Below, piece after piece: positions 46,483 through 55,738 of a DNA stretch of 64,000 nucleotides. The notes under the pieces were generated by a model, which was not told the DNA's origin, ran no database searches, and was given only the letters and a program-made list of their open reading frames with translations. The position numbers were made by a program, and so were the translations under genes. How positions within the stretch are numbered: the stretch's first letter is position 1; every line of letters starts with the position of its first letter. Source of the stretch: Alphaproteobacteria bacterium (GTDB lineage Bacteria > Pseudomonadota > Alphaproteobacteria > Rhodospirillales > Rhodospirillaceae); NCBI GenBank assembly GCA_030604885.1, contig JAUVUZ010000011.1:1-64000 (forward strand), given 5' to 3'.

Positions 46483-47676
46483 ATGCCCGCCGTGCCCGCG
46501 TCCAACCCGATCCGCGAATGGTTGAACACCGAAGCCTGGGAGCTTCCCAAGAGCGACGACGGCGAAGGGTTGCGCCGCTTCGCCGGGGTGTTGCTGCGCA
46601 ACGGCATTCCGGTGCGGCGGATGCGCATCGCCGCTCCGGCGCTGCACCCGCTCTACCGCGCCTTTTCGATGACTTGGGATGCCGACGGCGACCGGGTGGA
46701 CGAGTTCGAGGTGCCTCACGACTACGACGAGGCCGACCCGCAGTTCTTCCGCAGCCCGCTGCACACCATCTTCGTGGAAGGCGCGCACGCGGTGCGCCGC
46801 CGCCTGAATCAGCCGCGCGGCTGCAACTGCCCGCCCGACCCGATGGAAGAGGGCATGACCGATTTCGCCAGCTTCCGCCTGTCGTTCCGCCTGCTGCCGA
46901 TGACCGAGGGGGCGTTCAGCATCGCCACCGACGCGCCGGGCGGCTTCAGCAAGCGCGACCTGCAAATCCTCGACGGCGCGATGCCCGCGATGTCGCACCT
47001 GGCCGAGGTGTACATGTTCGAGGACATGACCACCACGCTGATGCGCACCTACCTCGGCACCACGCCGGGCGAGCGGGTGATGAAGGGGCAGATCCGCCGC
47101 GGCGACGGCATCGACATCCGCGCGGTGATCTGGTTCAGCGACTTGCGGGATTCCACCCGGCTCTCGGCCGAGCTGCCGCGCGCCGAGTTCCTCGCCCTGC
47201 TCAACCGCTATTTCGATTGCAGCGCCGGGCCGGTGCTGGCGGAGGGCGGCGAGGTGCTGCGCTACATCGGCGACGCGGTGCTGGCGATCTTCCCCGCCGA
47301 GACCGAGGCGCAGACCCGCGAGGCGTGCGAGCGCGCGGTGCGCGCCGCCCGCGCCGCCCGCCTCTGCCTCGCCGAGCTCAACGCCGAGCGGGCCGCCGGG
47401 CTGAAGGCGCCGATCGAGTTCGGCATCGGCCTGCACGTGGGCGAAGTGACCTACGGCAACATCGGCGTGCCCGACCGGCTGGAGTTCACGGTGATCGGCG
47501 AGGCCGCCAACCGCGCCGCGCGGCTGCAGAACCAGAGCAAGATCCTGCGCTGCCCGCTGGTGGTGTCGGAGGATTTCGCCCACGCCCACGGCGGCCGCTG
47601 GACCCGCCTCGGCTTCATGGACACCCGGGGCGCGGGCGACGCGGCGGTGTTCGGCCCGACGGACTGGCCGTTCTGA
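46483..47676 (+). CDS. class III adenylate/guanylate cyclase
   Basis: A 397-residue cytoplasmic cyclase. The C-terminal catalytic domain (~225-395) has the two metal aspartates, in IWFSDLRDST and YIGDAVLAIF, and the transition-state segment VIGEAANRAARLQ. The first ~200 residues are a sensor part with a CNCP cysteine pair and a helical SKRDLQILDGAMPAMSHL linker. Together with the Crp/Fnr regulator elsewhere in the window, cAMP signalling is plausible. The start is uncertain: ATG 46483 has GAGG directly in front, and GTG 46492 has it at better spacing. Confidence 0.87.
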   Translation: MPAVPASNPIREWLNTEAWELPKSDDGEGLRRFAGVLLRNGIPVRRMRIAAPALHPLYRAFSMTWDADGDRVDEFEVPHDYDEADPQFFRSPLHTIFVEGAHAVRRRLNQPRGCNCPPDPMEEGMTDFASFRLSFRLLPMTEGAFSIATDAPGGFSKRDLQILDGAMPAMSHLAEVYMFEDMTTTLMRTYLGTTPGERVMKGQIRRGDGIDIRAVIWFSDLRDSTRLSAELPRAEFLALLNRYFDCSAGPVLAEGGEVLRYIGDAVLAIFPAETEAQTREACERAVRAARAARLCLAELNAERAAGLKAPIEFGIGLHVGEVTYGNIGVPDRLEFTVIGEAANRAARLQNQSKILRCPLVVSEDFAHAHGGRWTRLGFMDTRGAGDAAVFGPTDWPF

Positions 47677-47679
47677 CCG

Positions 47680-48468
47680 CTACTTCACCGCGCCGAGATC
47701 GAAGCTCTGCCCCGGCTCGACGATGCCGCGGAAACCCGCCGCCACCGCGTCGGGCCGATGGGTGCAGTTGACGTGATAGAGCCACATCCGGCTCTTGAGG
47801 GCGGGATCGAGGGTGGACAGCTCGAGGAAGTGGGCGTGCGCGCCCGAAGGCTCGGCGAGGGTTTCGCAATCCTGGAAGATCAGCTCCGCGCGCGCGTACC
47901 AGGGGTCGAGCCGGTCGCGCTCGAACCGGCAGTCGGAGGTGAGCAGCACCCCGCCCGCGTCGTTTTCGAGAAACACCCCGTAGGACCACATCAGATACGC
48001 GCCGCCGCGCAGGTGCACCAGCGGCACCAGCGAGAACCGCGCGCCCATCCAGGTGAAGGATTCGTCGGTGGCGACCTCCTCCACCTCGAACACCTGGTCG
48101 AGGTCGGCGAGGCCGAAATCCAGCAGTTCCATGCCCGCCTTGAGGCAGTTGTCCCACAGCGGGCGGCGCAGCGGCTCGGGCACGATCAGGCGCACCCGCC
48201 GCCCCTGGCCGATGAAGTAGTTCTTGAGGCCCAGCCACTCGAGGCCGCCCACGTGGTCGGCGTGGAGGTGGCTGACGTAGACGGCGTCCACGTCGCCATG
48301 GCCGAGGCCGAGGGCGCGCAGGCCCCAGCGGGCGTCGGACCCGCAGTCGAACAACAGTCTCCGCGTCTCCCCCGTCTCCGGGTCGGGAGCTTCGAAAAGC
48401 ATGTTGCTTTGAAAGTTGCCCGGAACGGTCGAGAACGCCGATCCGGAACCGATGAACGTCAAACGCAT
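47680..48468 (-). CDS. MBL-fold metallo-hydrolase
   Basis: A 262-residue metallo-beta-lactamase-fold protein. The zinc motif is SHLHADHVGG, preceded by LLFDCGSDARWGL, and an Asp in LLTSDCRF and His in LYHVNCTH complete the metal site. The N terminus RLTFIGSGSAFSTVPGNFQSN resembles RNase Z/PhnP-like members. The substrate is unknown. It converges on the cyclase gene with three bases between the stops and is divergent from the methyltransferase gene. Confidence 0.87.
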   Translation of the reverse strand: MRLTFIGSGSAFSTVPGNFQSNMLFEAPDPETGETRRLLFDCGSDARWGLRALGLGHGDVDAVYVSHLHADHVGGLEWLGLKNYFIGQGRRVRLIVPEPLRRPLWDNCLKAGMELLDFGLADLDQVFEVEEVATDESFTWMGARFSLVPLVHLRGGAYLMWSYGVFLENDAGGVLLTSDCRFERDRLDPWYARAELIFQDCETLAEPSGAHAHFLELSTLDPALKSRMWLYHVNCTHRPDAVAAGFRGIVEPGQSFDLGAVK

Positions 48469-48611
48469 GCCGACGGATCCTTACGCGCCGCGGGTACCCC
48501 ACTCACTAGAACATGTTCCAAGTCTAGAGGAAACCCTCGGCGGGGACTGTGTCGTGGATTACACCTTTTCCGCCTCTTGCCTCGCGTGCCGCAAGCCGCT
48601 ATGCCTCGCCC

Positions 48612-49796
48612 ATGACCCTGGACCTGCGCCTCACCAACGCCGCCGCCCGCCGCCTCGCCGAGGGATACCCCTGGGTGTTCAAGGGCGACGTCGCCTGGAC
48701 CTCCGCCCTCGACCTCGCCGAGCCGGGCGAGCTGGCGCGGTTCTGCGATTTGCGCCTCAAGCCGCTGGGCCTCGGCACCTTCAACCCGCGCACCGAACTC
48801 TGCGCACGGGTGCTGGCGGCGGGGCCGAAGGCGCGGGTGGACGCGGATCTCTTCTCCGCCCGGCTCGCCCGCGCCCTGGACAAACGCGCGGCGCTGTTCG
48901 CCGTTCCGCACTACCGCTGGGTTCACGCGGAGGGGGACTTCCTGCCCGGGCTGGTGGTGGACCGCTACGGCGACGTGCTCTCGGTGCAGGTGACCACCGC
49001 CGGGATGGAGCGCCTCAAGCCCTTGTGGCTGCCCGCGCTGCACGCCCTGGCGCGGCCGAAGACGATCGTCTGGCGCAACGACCTACCCGCCCGCCGCCAG
49101 GAGGGCCTGCCCACCGAGGCGGAGGTGTGGGGCGAGGCGCCGCAAGGGCCGGTGGCGGTGATCGAAGGCGACGTGACCTTCCGCGCCGACCTGGTGGACG
49201 GGCAGAAGACCGGCTGGTTCTTCGACCAGCGCGCCAACCGCATGCACGTGGCCGAATTCGCGCCGGGCCGGACGGTGATCGACCTCTATTCCCACGCCGG
49301 GGGCTTCGGCCTGCCGGCCGCGGTGGCGGGCGCGGCGGCGGTGACGATGGTCGACGTTTCCCCCCTCGCCCTCGCACTTTCCCGCCGCGCCGCCGCCGAG
49401 AACCGCGTGGCGGAGCGCTGCGAATGGGTGGAGGCGGACGTCTTCGACTTCCTCGACCCCTCCGCCGACGACGGCCGCCGCTGGGAGGTGGTGGTGGTGG
49501 ACCCGCCCGCCTTCATCAAGGACCGCCGCAAGATTCCCGCCGGACTGGCGGGATACCGCAAGCTCGCCCGCCTCGCCGCCGCCAAAACCGCGCCAGGCGG
49601 CCTGTTCTTCATGGCGTCGTGCTCGCACCACGCCCACCCGCCGCAGTTCAAGGCGGCGGTGGAGGCGGGCCTCGCCGACGCGGGGCGGAGCTTCGCGCCG
49701 CTGCGCCAGGCGCGCGCCGACCGCGACCACCCGGTCCACCCCAAGCTGCCGCAGAACGACTACCTCAAGGCCCTCACCTACCGCCTCGACCCGTAG
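48612..49796 (+). CDS. RlmI-like SAM-dependent rRNA methyltransferase
   Basis: A 394-residue class I methyltransferase. An N-terminal PUA-like domain (RRLAEGYPWVFKGDV) is followed by an EEHEE-like middle part and the catalytic Rossmann domain with the SAM loop VIDLYSHAGGFGL and the motif VVVDPPAFIKDRRK. The C-terminal SCSHHAHPPQF includes the Cys region of 5-methylcytosine enzymes. This matches RlmI (23S rRNA m5C1962), but exact target assignment is inferred. The ATG at 48612 gives the normal PUA start; an upstream in-frame extension adds unrelated sequence. Confidence 0.87.
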   Translation: MTLDLRLTNAAARRLAEGYPWVFKGDVAWTSALDLAEPGELARFCDLRLKPLGLGTFNPRTELCARVLAAGPKARVDADLFSARLARALDKRAALFAVPHYRWVHAEGDFLPGLVVDRYGDVLSVQVTTAGMERLKPLWLPALHALARPKTIVWRNDLPARRQEGLPTEAEVWGEAPQGPVAVIEGDVTFRADLVDGQKTGWFFDQRANRMHVAEFAPGRTVIDLYSHAGGFGLPAAVAGAAAVTMVDVSPLALALSRRAAAENRVAERCEWVEADVFDFLDPSADDGRRWEVVVVDPPAFIKDRRKIPAGLAGYRKLARLAAAKTAPGGLFFMASCSHHAHPPQFKAAVEAGLADAGRSFAPLRQARADRDHPVHPKLPQNDYLKALTYRLDP

Positions 49797-49891
49797 CCGT
49801 TGCGGTTTTCGCAACGAAGCTTTGCCGCGCGTCGCGATACCCGCGACGCCGGGCCGGGGTTACATCCGGAGTGCAACCAGGAGCACTCCCC

Positions 49892-50665
49892 ATGACACTT
49901 CCCGCCCTGTTCGTCTCCCACGGCGCGCCGACCCTCGCGATCTCCGACACTCCGGCACGGCGCTTCCTCGCCGATTACGGCGCGGCGCTGCCGAAGCCCG
50001 CCGCGATCGTCGTCGTCACCGCCCATTGGGAAACCGACCTGCCGACCGTCGGCGGCGCGGCGGCGCCCGACACCATCCACGATTTCGGCGGATTCGGCGA
50101 GGCGCTGCAGCGCTTCCGCTACCCCGCCCCCGGCGCGCCGGAGCTGGCCGCGCGCGTCGCCGAAAGCTTGAGGGCGGCGGGCATGGTGGCGGCGGTGGAC
50201 CCGGCGCGCGGCCTCGACCACGGCGTGTGGGTGCCGCTGTCGCTGCTGTTCCCGGCGGCGGACGTGCCGGTGGTGCCGGTGTCGGTGCAGCCGCGCCTCG
50301 CCCCGGCGTTCGCCGAACGCCTCGGCCGCGCGCTCCGGCCGCTGCGCGACGCGGGCGTGCTGGTGCTCGCCTCCGGCTCCCTCACCCACAACCTGCGCGC
50401 CCTCGACTGGGCGGCGGGGGACGCGGACGCGGCCGACCCGCGCGCCGCCGCGTTCGCCGATTGGGTGGAGGCGGCGGTCGCCCGCGACGACCGCACCGCC
50501 CTGCTCGCCTATCGCGCGCTGGCGCCGTTCGCGCGTTTCCACCACCCCACCGAGGAGCACCTGCTGCCGCTGTTCGCCGCCCTCGGCGCGGGCGGCCGGG
50601 GGCGGCGCGTCCACACCAGCGCCACCTTCGGCACCCTGATGATGGACGCCTACGAATTTTCCTGA
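49892..50665 (+). CDS. ring-opening extradiol dioxygenase family protein (YgiD/DODA-like)
   Basis: A 257-residue protein of the LigB/DODA family. Metal-ligand histidines are visible in FVSHGAPTLA, VVTAHWET and GLDHGVWVPL, and the active-site SGSLTHNLRAL follows. Family members include plant DOPA dioxygenase and E. coli YgiD, a zinc- or iron-dependent ring-cleaving enzyme; the natural substrate is often unknown. CAGGAG nine bases upstream supports the ATG at 49892. Confidence 0.88.
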   Translation: MTLPALFVSHGAPTLAISDTPARRFLADYGAALPKPAAIVVVTAHWETDLPTVGGAAAPDTIHDFGGFGEALQRFRYPAPGAPELAARVAESLRAAGMVAAVDPARGLDHGVWVPLSLLFPAADVPVVPVSVQPRLAPAFAERLGRALRPLRDAGVLVLASGSLTHNLRALDWAAGDADAADPRAAAFADWVEAAVARDDRTALLAYRALAPFARFHHPTEEHLLPLFAALGAGGRGRRVHTSATFGTLMMDAYEFS

Positions 50666-50740
50666 ACCCGCCTTGAGCTTTCCCCCGATCTGCGCGAACC
50701 TGTGCGGACTCGTGATTGCAGACAGGGGGGAACACCAAGA

Positions 50741-51946
50741 ATGACGGCCTACGCCAAGCGTTTTCCGGATGCGAACGGCTACTTCGGCTCCTACGGCGGG
50801 GCCTTCCTGCCGCCCGAGCTGGAGCCGCACTTCGCCGAGATTTCCGCCGCCTACGAGCGGCTTTCGGTGGCCGCCGACTTCCAGGCGGAGCTGCGCCACA
50901 TCCGCAAGCACTTCCAGGGCCGCCCCACCCCGATCTCCTACGCCCGCCGCCTCACCGAGGCGTGCGGCGGCGCGGCGATCTATCTCAAGCGCGAGGACCT
51001 CAACCACTCCGGCGCGCACAAGCTCAACCACTGCATGGCCGAGGCCCTGCTCGCCAAGCACATGGGCAAGACCAAGCTGATCGCCGAGACCGGCGCGGGC
51101 CAGCACGGCGTCGCCCTGGCCACCGCCGCCGCCTATTTCGGCATGGCGTGCGAGATTCACATGGGCGAGGTGGACATCGCCAAGGAGCACCCCAACGTGG
51201 TGCGGATGAAGCTGCTGGGCGCCGAGGTGGTGCCGGTGAGCTTCGGCGCGCGCACCCTGAAGGAGGCGGTGGATTCGGCGTTCGTCTCGTATCTCAAGCA
51301 GGCGGACCATGCGATCTACGCCATCGGCTCGGTGGTGGGGCCGCACCCGTTCCCCAAGATGGTGCGGGATTTCCAGGCGATCGTCGGCGAGGAGGCGCGC
51401 GCCCAGTTCCTCGAACTGGTCGGCCGCCTGCCCGACGTGGTGACCGCGTGCGTCGGCGGCGGCTCCAACGCCATGGGCATCTTCATGGGCTTCGTCGACG
51501 ACGCGGACGTGGAGCTGCACGGCGTCGAGCCGCTCGGCCAGGGGCCGGAGCCGGGCAAGCACGCCGCCACCATGAGCTACGGCTCCGACGGCATGATCCA
51601 CGGCTTCAAGTGCCTGCTGCTGCAGGACGCGAACGGCGAACCGGCGGCGGTGCACTCGGTGGCGAGCGGCCTCGACTATCCGGGCGTCGGCCCCGAGCAC
51701 TGCCACCTCAAGACCTCGGGCCGCGCCACCTACGGCACCGCCGACGACGCCGAGGCGCTCAAGGCGTTCTACGCCCTGTGCCGCCTGGAGGGCATCATCC
51801 CGGCGCTCGAAAGCTCCCACGCGGTGGCCTACGCCATGAAGATCGCGCCGTCGCTGCCGGGGAAGACGATCCTCGTCAACCTCTCCGGCCGCGGCGACAA
51901 GGACATCGACTACATCACCGAAACCTTCGGCTTCGGCGAAGCCTGA
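50741..51946 (+). CDS. trpB: tryptophan synthase beta chain-like PLP enzyme, stand-alone
   Basis: A 401-residue PLP enzyme of the TrpB type. [15 protein letters not shown] holds the catalytic Glu and the PLP-binding Lys; [19 protein letters not shown] and [10 protein letters not shown] are the conserved cofactor contacts. The residues after the PLP Lys ([15 protein letters not shown]) differ from the usual INNCLGQ, and no trpA is adjacent. It may be a stand-alone serine/indole synthase or a paralog with another substrate. The neighbour 20 bases downstream is a flavin-binding protein. GGGGGG 12 bases upstream is a weak start signal. Confidence 0.82.
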   Translation: MTAYAKRFPDANGYFGSYGGAFLPPELEPHFAEISAAYERLSVAADFQAELRHIRKHFQGRPTPISYARRLTEACGGAAIYLKREDLNHSGAHKLNHCMAEALLAKHMGKTKLIAETGAGQHGVALATAAAYFGMACEIHMGEVDIAKEHPNVVRMKLLGAEVVPVSFGARTLKEAVDSAFVSYLKQADHAIYAIGSVVGPHPFPKMVRDFQAIVGEEARAQFLELVGRLPDVVTACVGGGSNAMGIFMGFVDDADVELHGVEPLGQGPEPGKHAATMSYGSDGMIHGFKCLLLQDANGEPAAVHSVASGLDYPGVGPEHCHLKTSGRATYGTADDAEALKAFYALCRLEGIIPALESSHAVAYAMKIAPSLPGKTILVNLSGRGDKDIDYITETFGFGEA

Positions 51947-51966
51947 GCCGACCCGGGAGAGCCGCC

Positions 51967-52608
51967 ATGACCGAAGACGCGCCGCCCAAGACCCCGCCGA
52001 TCCTGCAAACCCCGCGCAACACCCTCCAGCGCCTGAGCCGCCGCGCCTCCTACGACCGGGCGGTGATCCACGCGATCCTCGACGACGGCTACGTCGCGGT
52101 GATCAGCGCGCTGGTGGAGGGCGCGGTGCGCGCGCAGCCGATCTACTACTGGCGGGTGGGCGACGAGCTGTTCGTCCACGGCTCGCGCCACAACGCCCTG
52201 TTCAAGGCGCTGATGGACGGCCAGGAAGCCTGCATCACCGTCGCCCATCTCGACGGCCTGGTGCTGGCGCGCTCGGCCTTCCACCACTCGATGAACTACC
52301 GCTCGGTGGTGATCTACGCCCACGCGCGGGAGGTGACCGCCGCCGCCGAACGCACGGCGGTGCTCAAGCAGTCGGTGGAGCGCCTCGCCGCCGGGCGCTG
52401 GGGGCAGATCCGCAAGCCCTCCGAGCCGGAGCTGCGCGGCACCATGGTGCTGGGCTTCGCGATTTCCGAGGCGTCCGCCAAGGCCCGCTCCGGCCCGCCG
52501 GTGGACGATCCGGACGACTACGGCCTGCCGGTGTGGGCGGGCGTGGTGCCCTGCAAGCTGGCGTTCGGCGAGGGCGAGGAAGACACCAACGCCCAGCCCC
52601 CGGCATAG
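51967..52608 (+). CDS. pyridoxamine 5'-phosphate oxidase-family FMN protein
   Basis: A 213-residue split-barrel flavin protein. It opens with RNTLQRLSRRASYDRAVIHAILDDGYVAVIS, typical of the PNPOx-like/Nim-like group, and continues with the barrel strands PIYYWRVGDELFVHGS and CITVAHLDGLVLARS. It is not true PdxH. GGGAGAG six bases before the ATG at 51967 supports the start. It lies 20 bases after the TrpB-like PLP enzyme gene, so the two may share a transcript. The reaction is unknown. Confidence 0.8.
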   Translation: MTEDAPPKTPPILQTPRNTLQRLSRRASYDRAVIHAILDDGYVAVISALVEGAVRAQPIYYWRVGDELFVHGSRHNALFKALMDGQEACITVAHLDGLVLARSAFHHSMNYRSVVIYAHAREVTAAAERTAVLKQSVERLAAGRWGQIRKPSEPELRGTMVLGFAISEASAKARSGPPVDDPDDYGLPVWAGVVPCKLAFGEGEEDTNAQPPA

Positions 52609-52640
52609 CACCGGGCCGCCGCCGTCCCCATCTCGGAAGC

Positions 52641-53441
52641 ATGGGTGGAGCCGGCGGCGCACTGAACGACCTCTGGGCGGACGCGGCATCGGCCGCCGAG
52701 GCGCTGATGGCGTGGGTGCGGCTGCAACAGCTCGAACTCTTCCGCGGCTTCTTCGAGGCGATCGGCGTCGCCGCGTTCGCCGCCAACGCCGCCGCGCTTC
52801 TCGCCCTGGTCGCCGCCGGGCTGCTCTACGGCCTGTTCCACGCCATCGGCCCGGGGCCGGGCAAGGCGGCGCTGGCCGCCTATCTCCTCAGCCATCCCAG
52901 CTCCTTCGCGCGGGCGCTGCGCCTGGGCCTGCTGGCGGCGCTGGCGCAAGGCGCCTGCACCGCCGCCCTGGTGGCGCTCGGCGCCTCGGTGAACGACGGC
53001 GACCGCGCCAGCGCCGCCGCCCTCGCCCTGGTGGGCGCGGCGCTTCTGGCGCTGGCGGCGCTGCGGCTGCACCGCGCGCTGTTCGGCGGCGATCCCCCGC
53101 CCCGGCTCTCGCCTCTCTGGCTCGCCCTCGCCATCGGTCTGCGCCCCGATCTCGTCGGCGTGGTGGTGCTCGCCACCACCACCCGCCTCGGCGTCGGCTG
53201 GGTGGGCGGCGTGGCGGTGGCCTCCATGGCGCTCGGCACCGGCCTCGCCATCGCGGCGTTCTGCGCCTTCCTCGCCGCGACGCGCGGCGGCTTGGCGTGG
53301 CTCGGCCGCCTCGCCGGGCGCGGGGGGCGGATCGCGGGCGCGGGCGTCGGCGTGGTCGGCGCCTTCGCGGTGAGCGGCATCGGCCTGCTGCTGCTCGACC
53401 CCACCCTGGCCGACGCGGTGGTCGCCCGCCTCGCCCGATAA
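52641..53441 (+). CDS. NicO/RcnA-like metal exporter family protein, divergent
   Basis: A 266-residue membrane protein with about six helices. LLYGLFHAIGPGPGKAALAAYLLSHP resembles the NicO/RcnA motif HAxGPGHGKA, but the second His is Pro here. The later ALAIGLRPDLVGVVVLA resembles GLRPCxGA, with Cys replaced by Asp. No His-rich loop is present. It may have lost nickel/cobalt transport or changed substrate. The start at 52641 has only a weak CGGAAG upstream. Confidence 0.65.
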   Translation: MGGAGGALNDLWADAASAAEALMAWVRLQQLELFRGFFEAIGVAAFAANAAALLALVAAGLLYGLFHAIGPGPGKAALAAYLLSHPSSFARALRLGLLAALAQGACTAALVALGASVNDGDRASAAALALVGAALLALAALRLHRALFGGDPPPRLSPLWLALAIGLRPDLVGVVVLATTTRLGVGWVGGVAVASMALGTGLAIAAFCAFLAATRGGLAWLGRLAGRGGRIAGAGVGVVGAFAVSGIGLLLLDPTLADAVVARLAR

Positions 53442-53466
53442 ACCACCTCCGGGTCGTCTTTGATAG

Positions 53467-53495
53467 TTGACCCACGGGTGATCTTTTGCCATACA
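53467..53495 (+). promoter_or_regulatory. promoter of the Rrf2 gene with a small palindrome
   Basis: TTGACC (53467-53472), a 17-bp spacer and CATACA (53490-53495). The palindrome ACCCACGGGT (53470-53479) overlaps the -35 box and is a candidate site for autoregulation by the Rrf2 protein encoded just downstream. Confidence 0.45.
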
Positions 53496-53528
53496 GAACG
53501 TGGGGATATTCGCGAGAAGGCGCGTGGG

Positions 53529-53963
53529 ATGATTTCGCTGTCGCAGTCGATGGGATACGCGGTGCTGGCGCTGGCCCAGATGGACCCGCTCGGGCGGGAA
53601 CTGGTGCTCGCCGCCGACGTCGCCGAAGCCGCCAACATTCCCAAGCCCTACCTCGCAAAGGTTCTCGCGCGCCTCCAGGCGGCGGGGATCGTCTCGGGCA
53701 AACGCGGCCAGGGCGGTGGGCTGCGCCTCACCCGCCCGGCGAGCGCGATCACCCTGATCGAGGTCGCCGACGCCATCGAGGGCGAAGGCTGGCGCACCGC
53801 CTGCCTGCTCGGCATCCCCGGGTGCTCGGAAGGCAAGCCCTGCCCGATGCACGACTACTGGGGCGCGGCGCGCGCCGAGATCGCCGCCCGGCTCCAGTCC
53901 ACGACCCTCGACCGGGTCCGCGACTTCACCGAGGCGGGGTGGAAAATGCCCGAAACCGCCTAG
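53529..53963 (+). CDS. Rrf2-family iron-sulfur transcriptional regulator
   Basis: A 144-residue regulator. The N-terminal winged helix ISLSQSMGYAVLALAQM, then AANIPKPYLAKVLARLQAAGIV and SGKRGQGGGLRL (the wing) match Rrf2 proteins. Three cysteines spaced C-x6-C-x5-C (TACLLGIPGC, then PCPMH) fit an NsrR/IscR-type cluster site. The spacing differs slightly from IscR. It precedes hcp by 92 bases in the same direction, so it probably senses NO or iron-sulfur state and controls hcp (inference). Confidence 0.9.
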   Translation: MISLSQSMGYAVLALAQMDPLGRELVLAADVAEAANIPKPYLAKVLARLQAAGIVSGKRGQGGGLRLTRPASAITLIEVADAIEGEGWRTACLLGIPGCSEGKPCPMHDYWGAARAEIAARLQSTTLDRVRDFTEAGWKMPETA

Positions 53964-54055
53964 CCGGATTCTCCTCCGACCCCCAACCGGCAGAGCGCGC
54001 CCATGCGGCGCGAACGCCCCAACCTTGCCGTTTTCCAAGCCGAAAGGACCGTGCC

Positions 54056-55672
54056 ATGTTCTGCTACCAGTGCGAACAGACCCGCAAGGGAACCGCCTGC
54101 ACCGACAAGGGCGTGTGCGCCAAGACCCCCGAGGTCGCGGCGTTGCAGGATCTCCTGCTCTACGTCGCCCGCGGCCTTGCCCACGCCGCCCGCCGCGCCG
54201 GAGAGGCCGACGCCGCCGACGCCGCCGCGATCGTGGGCGAGGCGCTGTTCACCACCGTCACCAACGTCAACTTCGACGCCGACGCCCTCGCCCGCCGCAT
54301 CCGCGCCATCGCCGCCCGCCGCGACGCCCTGGCGCCCCCGGCCGACGCGCCGGACGCCGCCACCTTCGCCCTCGCCGCCACGCCGGACGCACTGGTCGCC
54401 CAGGGCGAGGCGGTGGGCATCGCCGCCCGCACCGACCGCTTCGGGCCGGATCGCGTCGGCTTGCAGGAACTCCTCACCTACGGCCTCAAGGGGGTCGCCG
54501 CCTACGCCCACCACGCCCGCATCCTCGGCCACCAGGACGCGGCGGTGGACGCCTTCCTGCTCGAGGCGCTGGACGCCCTCAACCACCCGGCGCCGACGGT
54601 GGACGAGCTGTTCGCCCTGGCGATGCGCTGCGGCGAGATTTCGGTGCGGGTGCTGGCGCTGCTCGACGCCGCCAACACCGGCCGCTTCGGCAACCCGGAA
54701 CCGACGCCGGTGCGGATGGGCGCGGTGAAGGGCAAGGCGATCCTGGTCTCGGGCCACGACCTCGCCGACCTCGCGGCGCTGCTGGAGCAGACCGCGGGCA
54801 CCGGCGTCAACGTCTACACCCACGGCGAGATGCTGCCCGCCCACGGTTATCCGGAACTCAAGAAGCACCCGCACCTCGTCGGCCACTACGGCGGCGCGTG
54901 GATGCTGCAGAAGGAGGAGTTCGCGGCCTTCCCGGGCGCGATCGTGATGACCACCAACTGCCTGATGGAGCCGCGCCCCGAATACCGCGACCGGCTGTTC
55001 ACCCGCGGCCTGGTGGCCTACCCCGGCATCGCGCACCTCGACGCACCCGCGTTCGGCCCGGCGATCCGCGCCGCCCTCGAAGCCCCGGGCTTCACCGAGG
55101 ACGCCGCCACCACCCGCACCCACATGGTCGGCTTCGGCCACGCCGCGGTGCTGGGCATCGCCGATACCGTGATCGACGCGGTCAAGAGCGGCGCGATCAA
55201 GCGCTTCATGCTGGTGGGCGGCTGCGACGGCGCCGTCGGCAAGCGCAGCTACTTCACCGAAATCGCCGAGAAGGCCCCGGCGGACTGGGTGATCCTCACC
55301 CTCGGCTGCGGCAAGTTCCGCCTCACCGATCTCGACCTCGGCAGCGTCGCCGGGCTGCCGCGCCTGCTCGACATGGGGCAGTGCAACGACAGCTATTCGG
55401 CGGTGCGGGTGGCGTTGGCGCTGGCCGAGGCGTTCGGAACCGACGTCAACGGTTTGCCGTTGTCGCTGGTGATCTCGTGGTACGAGCAGAAGGCGGTGGC
55501 GGTGCTGCTGGCGCTGCTGTTCCTCGGGGTCAAGGGCATCCGCCTCGGGCCGCGGCTGCCCGCGTTCGTCACGCCGGCGATGCTCAAGGTTCTGGTCGAC
55601 CGCTTCGACATCAAGGCCACCGGAACCACCGCCGACGAGGACCTGCGCACCATCATGGCGCTCGGCGCGTAA
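54056..55672 (+). CDS. hcp: hybrid-cluster protein (hydroxylamine reductase family)
   Basis: A 538-residue iron-sulfur protein that reduces NO or hydroxylamine and acts in nitrosative stress. The N-terminal cysteines lie at 3, 6, 15 and 21 (CYQC, then C-x5-C), the spacing C-x2-C-x8-C-x5-C known from [4Fe-4S] forms rather than the wider E. coli spacing. The hybrid-cluster ligands appear in THGEMLPAHGYP, TTNCLM, VGGCDGA, LGCGKF and GQCNDSYSA. No hcr reductase gene follows, so another electron donor must serve. AAAGGA supports the start at 54056. Confidence 0.95.
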   Translation: MFCYQCEQTRKGTACTDKGVCAKTPEVAALQDLLLYVARGLAHAARRAGEADAADAAAIVGEALFTTVTNVNFDADALARRIRAIAARRDALAPPADAPDAATFALAATPDALVAQGEAVGIAARTDRFGPDRVGLQELLTYGLKGVAAYAHHARILGHQDAAVDAFLLEALDALNHPAPTVDELFALAMRCGEISVRVLALLDAANTGRFGNPEPTPVRMGAVKGKAILVSGHDLADLAALLEQTAGTGVNVYTHGEMLPAHGYPELKKHPHLVGHYGGAWMLQKEEFAAFPGAIVMTTNCLMEPRPEYRDRLFTRGLVAYPGIAHLDAPAFGPAIRAALEAPGFTEDAATTRTHMVGFGHAAVLGIADTVIDAVKSGAIKRFMLVGGCDGAVGKRSYFTEIAEKAPADWVILTLGCGKFRLTDLDLGSVAGLPRLLDMGQCNDSYSAVRVALALAEAFGTDVNGLPLSLVISWYEQKAVAVLLALLFLGVKGIRLGPRLPAFVTPAMLKVLVDRFDIKATGTTADEDLRTIMALGA

Positions 55673-55686
55673 ACCCGGCCTCCGGT

Positions 55687-55720
55687 CGCCCGGCGGGAAA
55701 AATCGCCCTCCCGCCGGGCG
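55687..55720 (+). terminator. hairpin after hcp
   Basis: A perfect 11-bp stem (CGCCCGGCGGG, 55687-55697, with 55710-55720) with a 12-base AT-rich loop lies 14 bases after the hcp stop. No T run follows, so intrinsic termination is uncertain. It separates hcp from the sucrose operon. Confidence 0.4.
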
Positions 55721-55738
55721 AAGCGGTTGATGCGTCCC

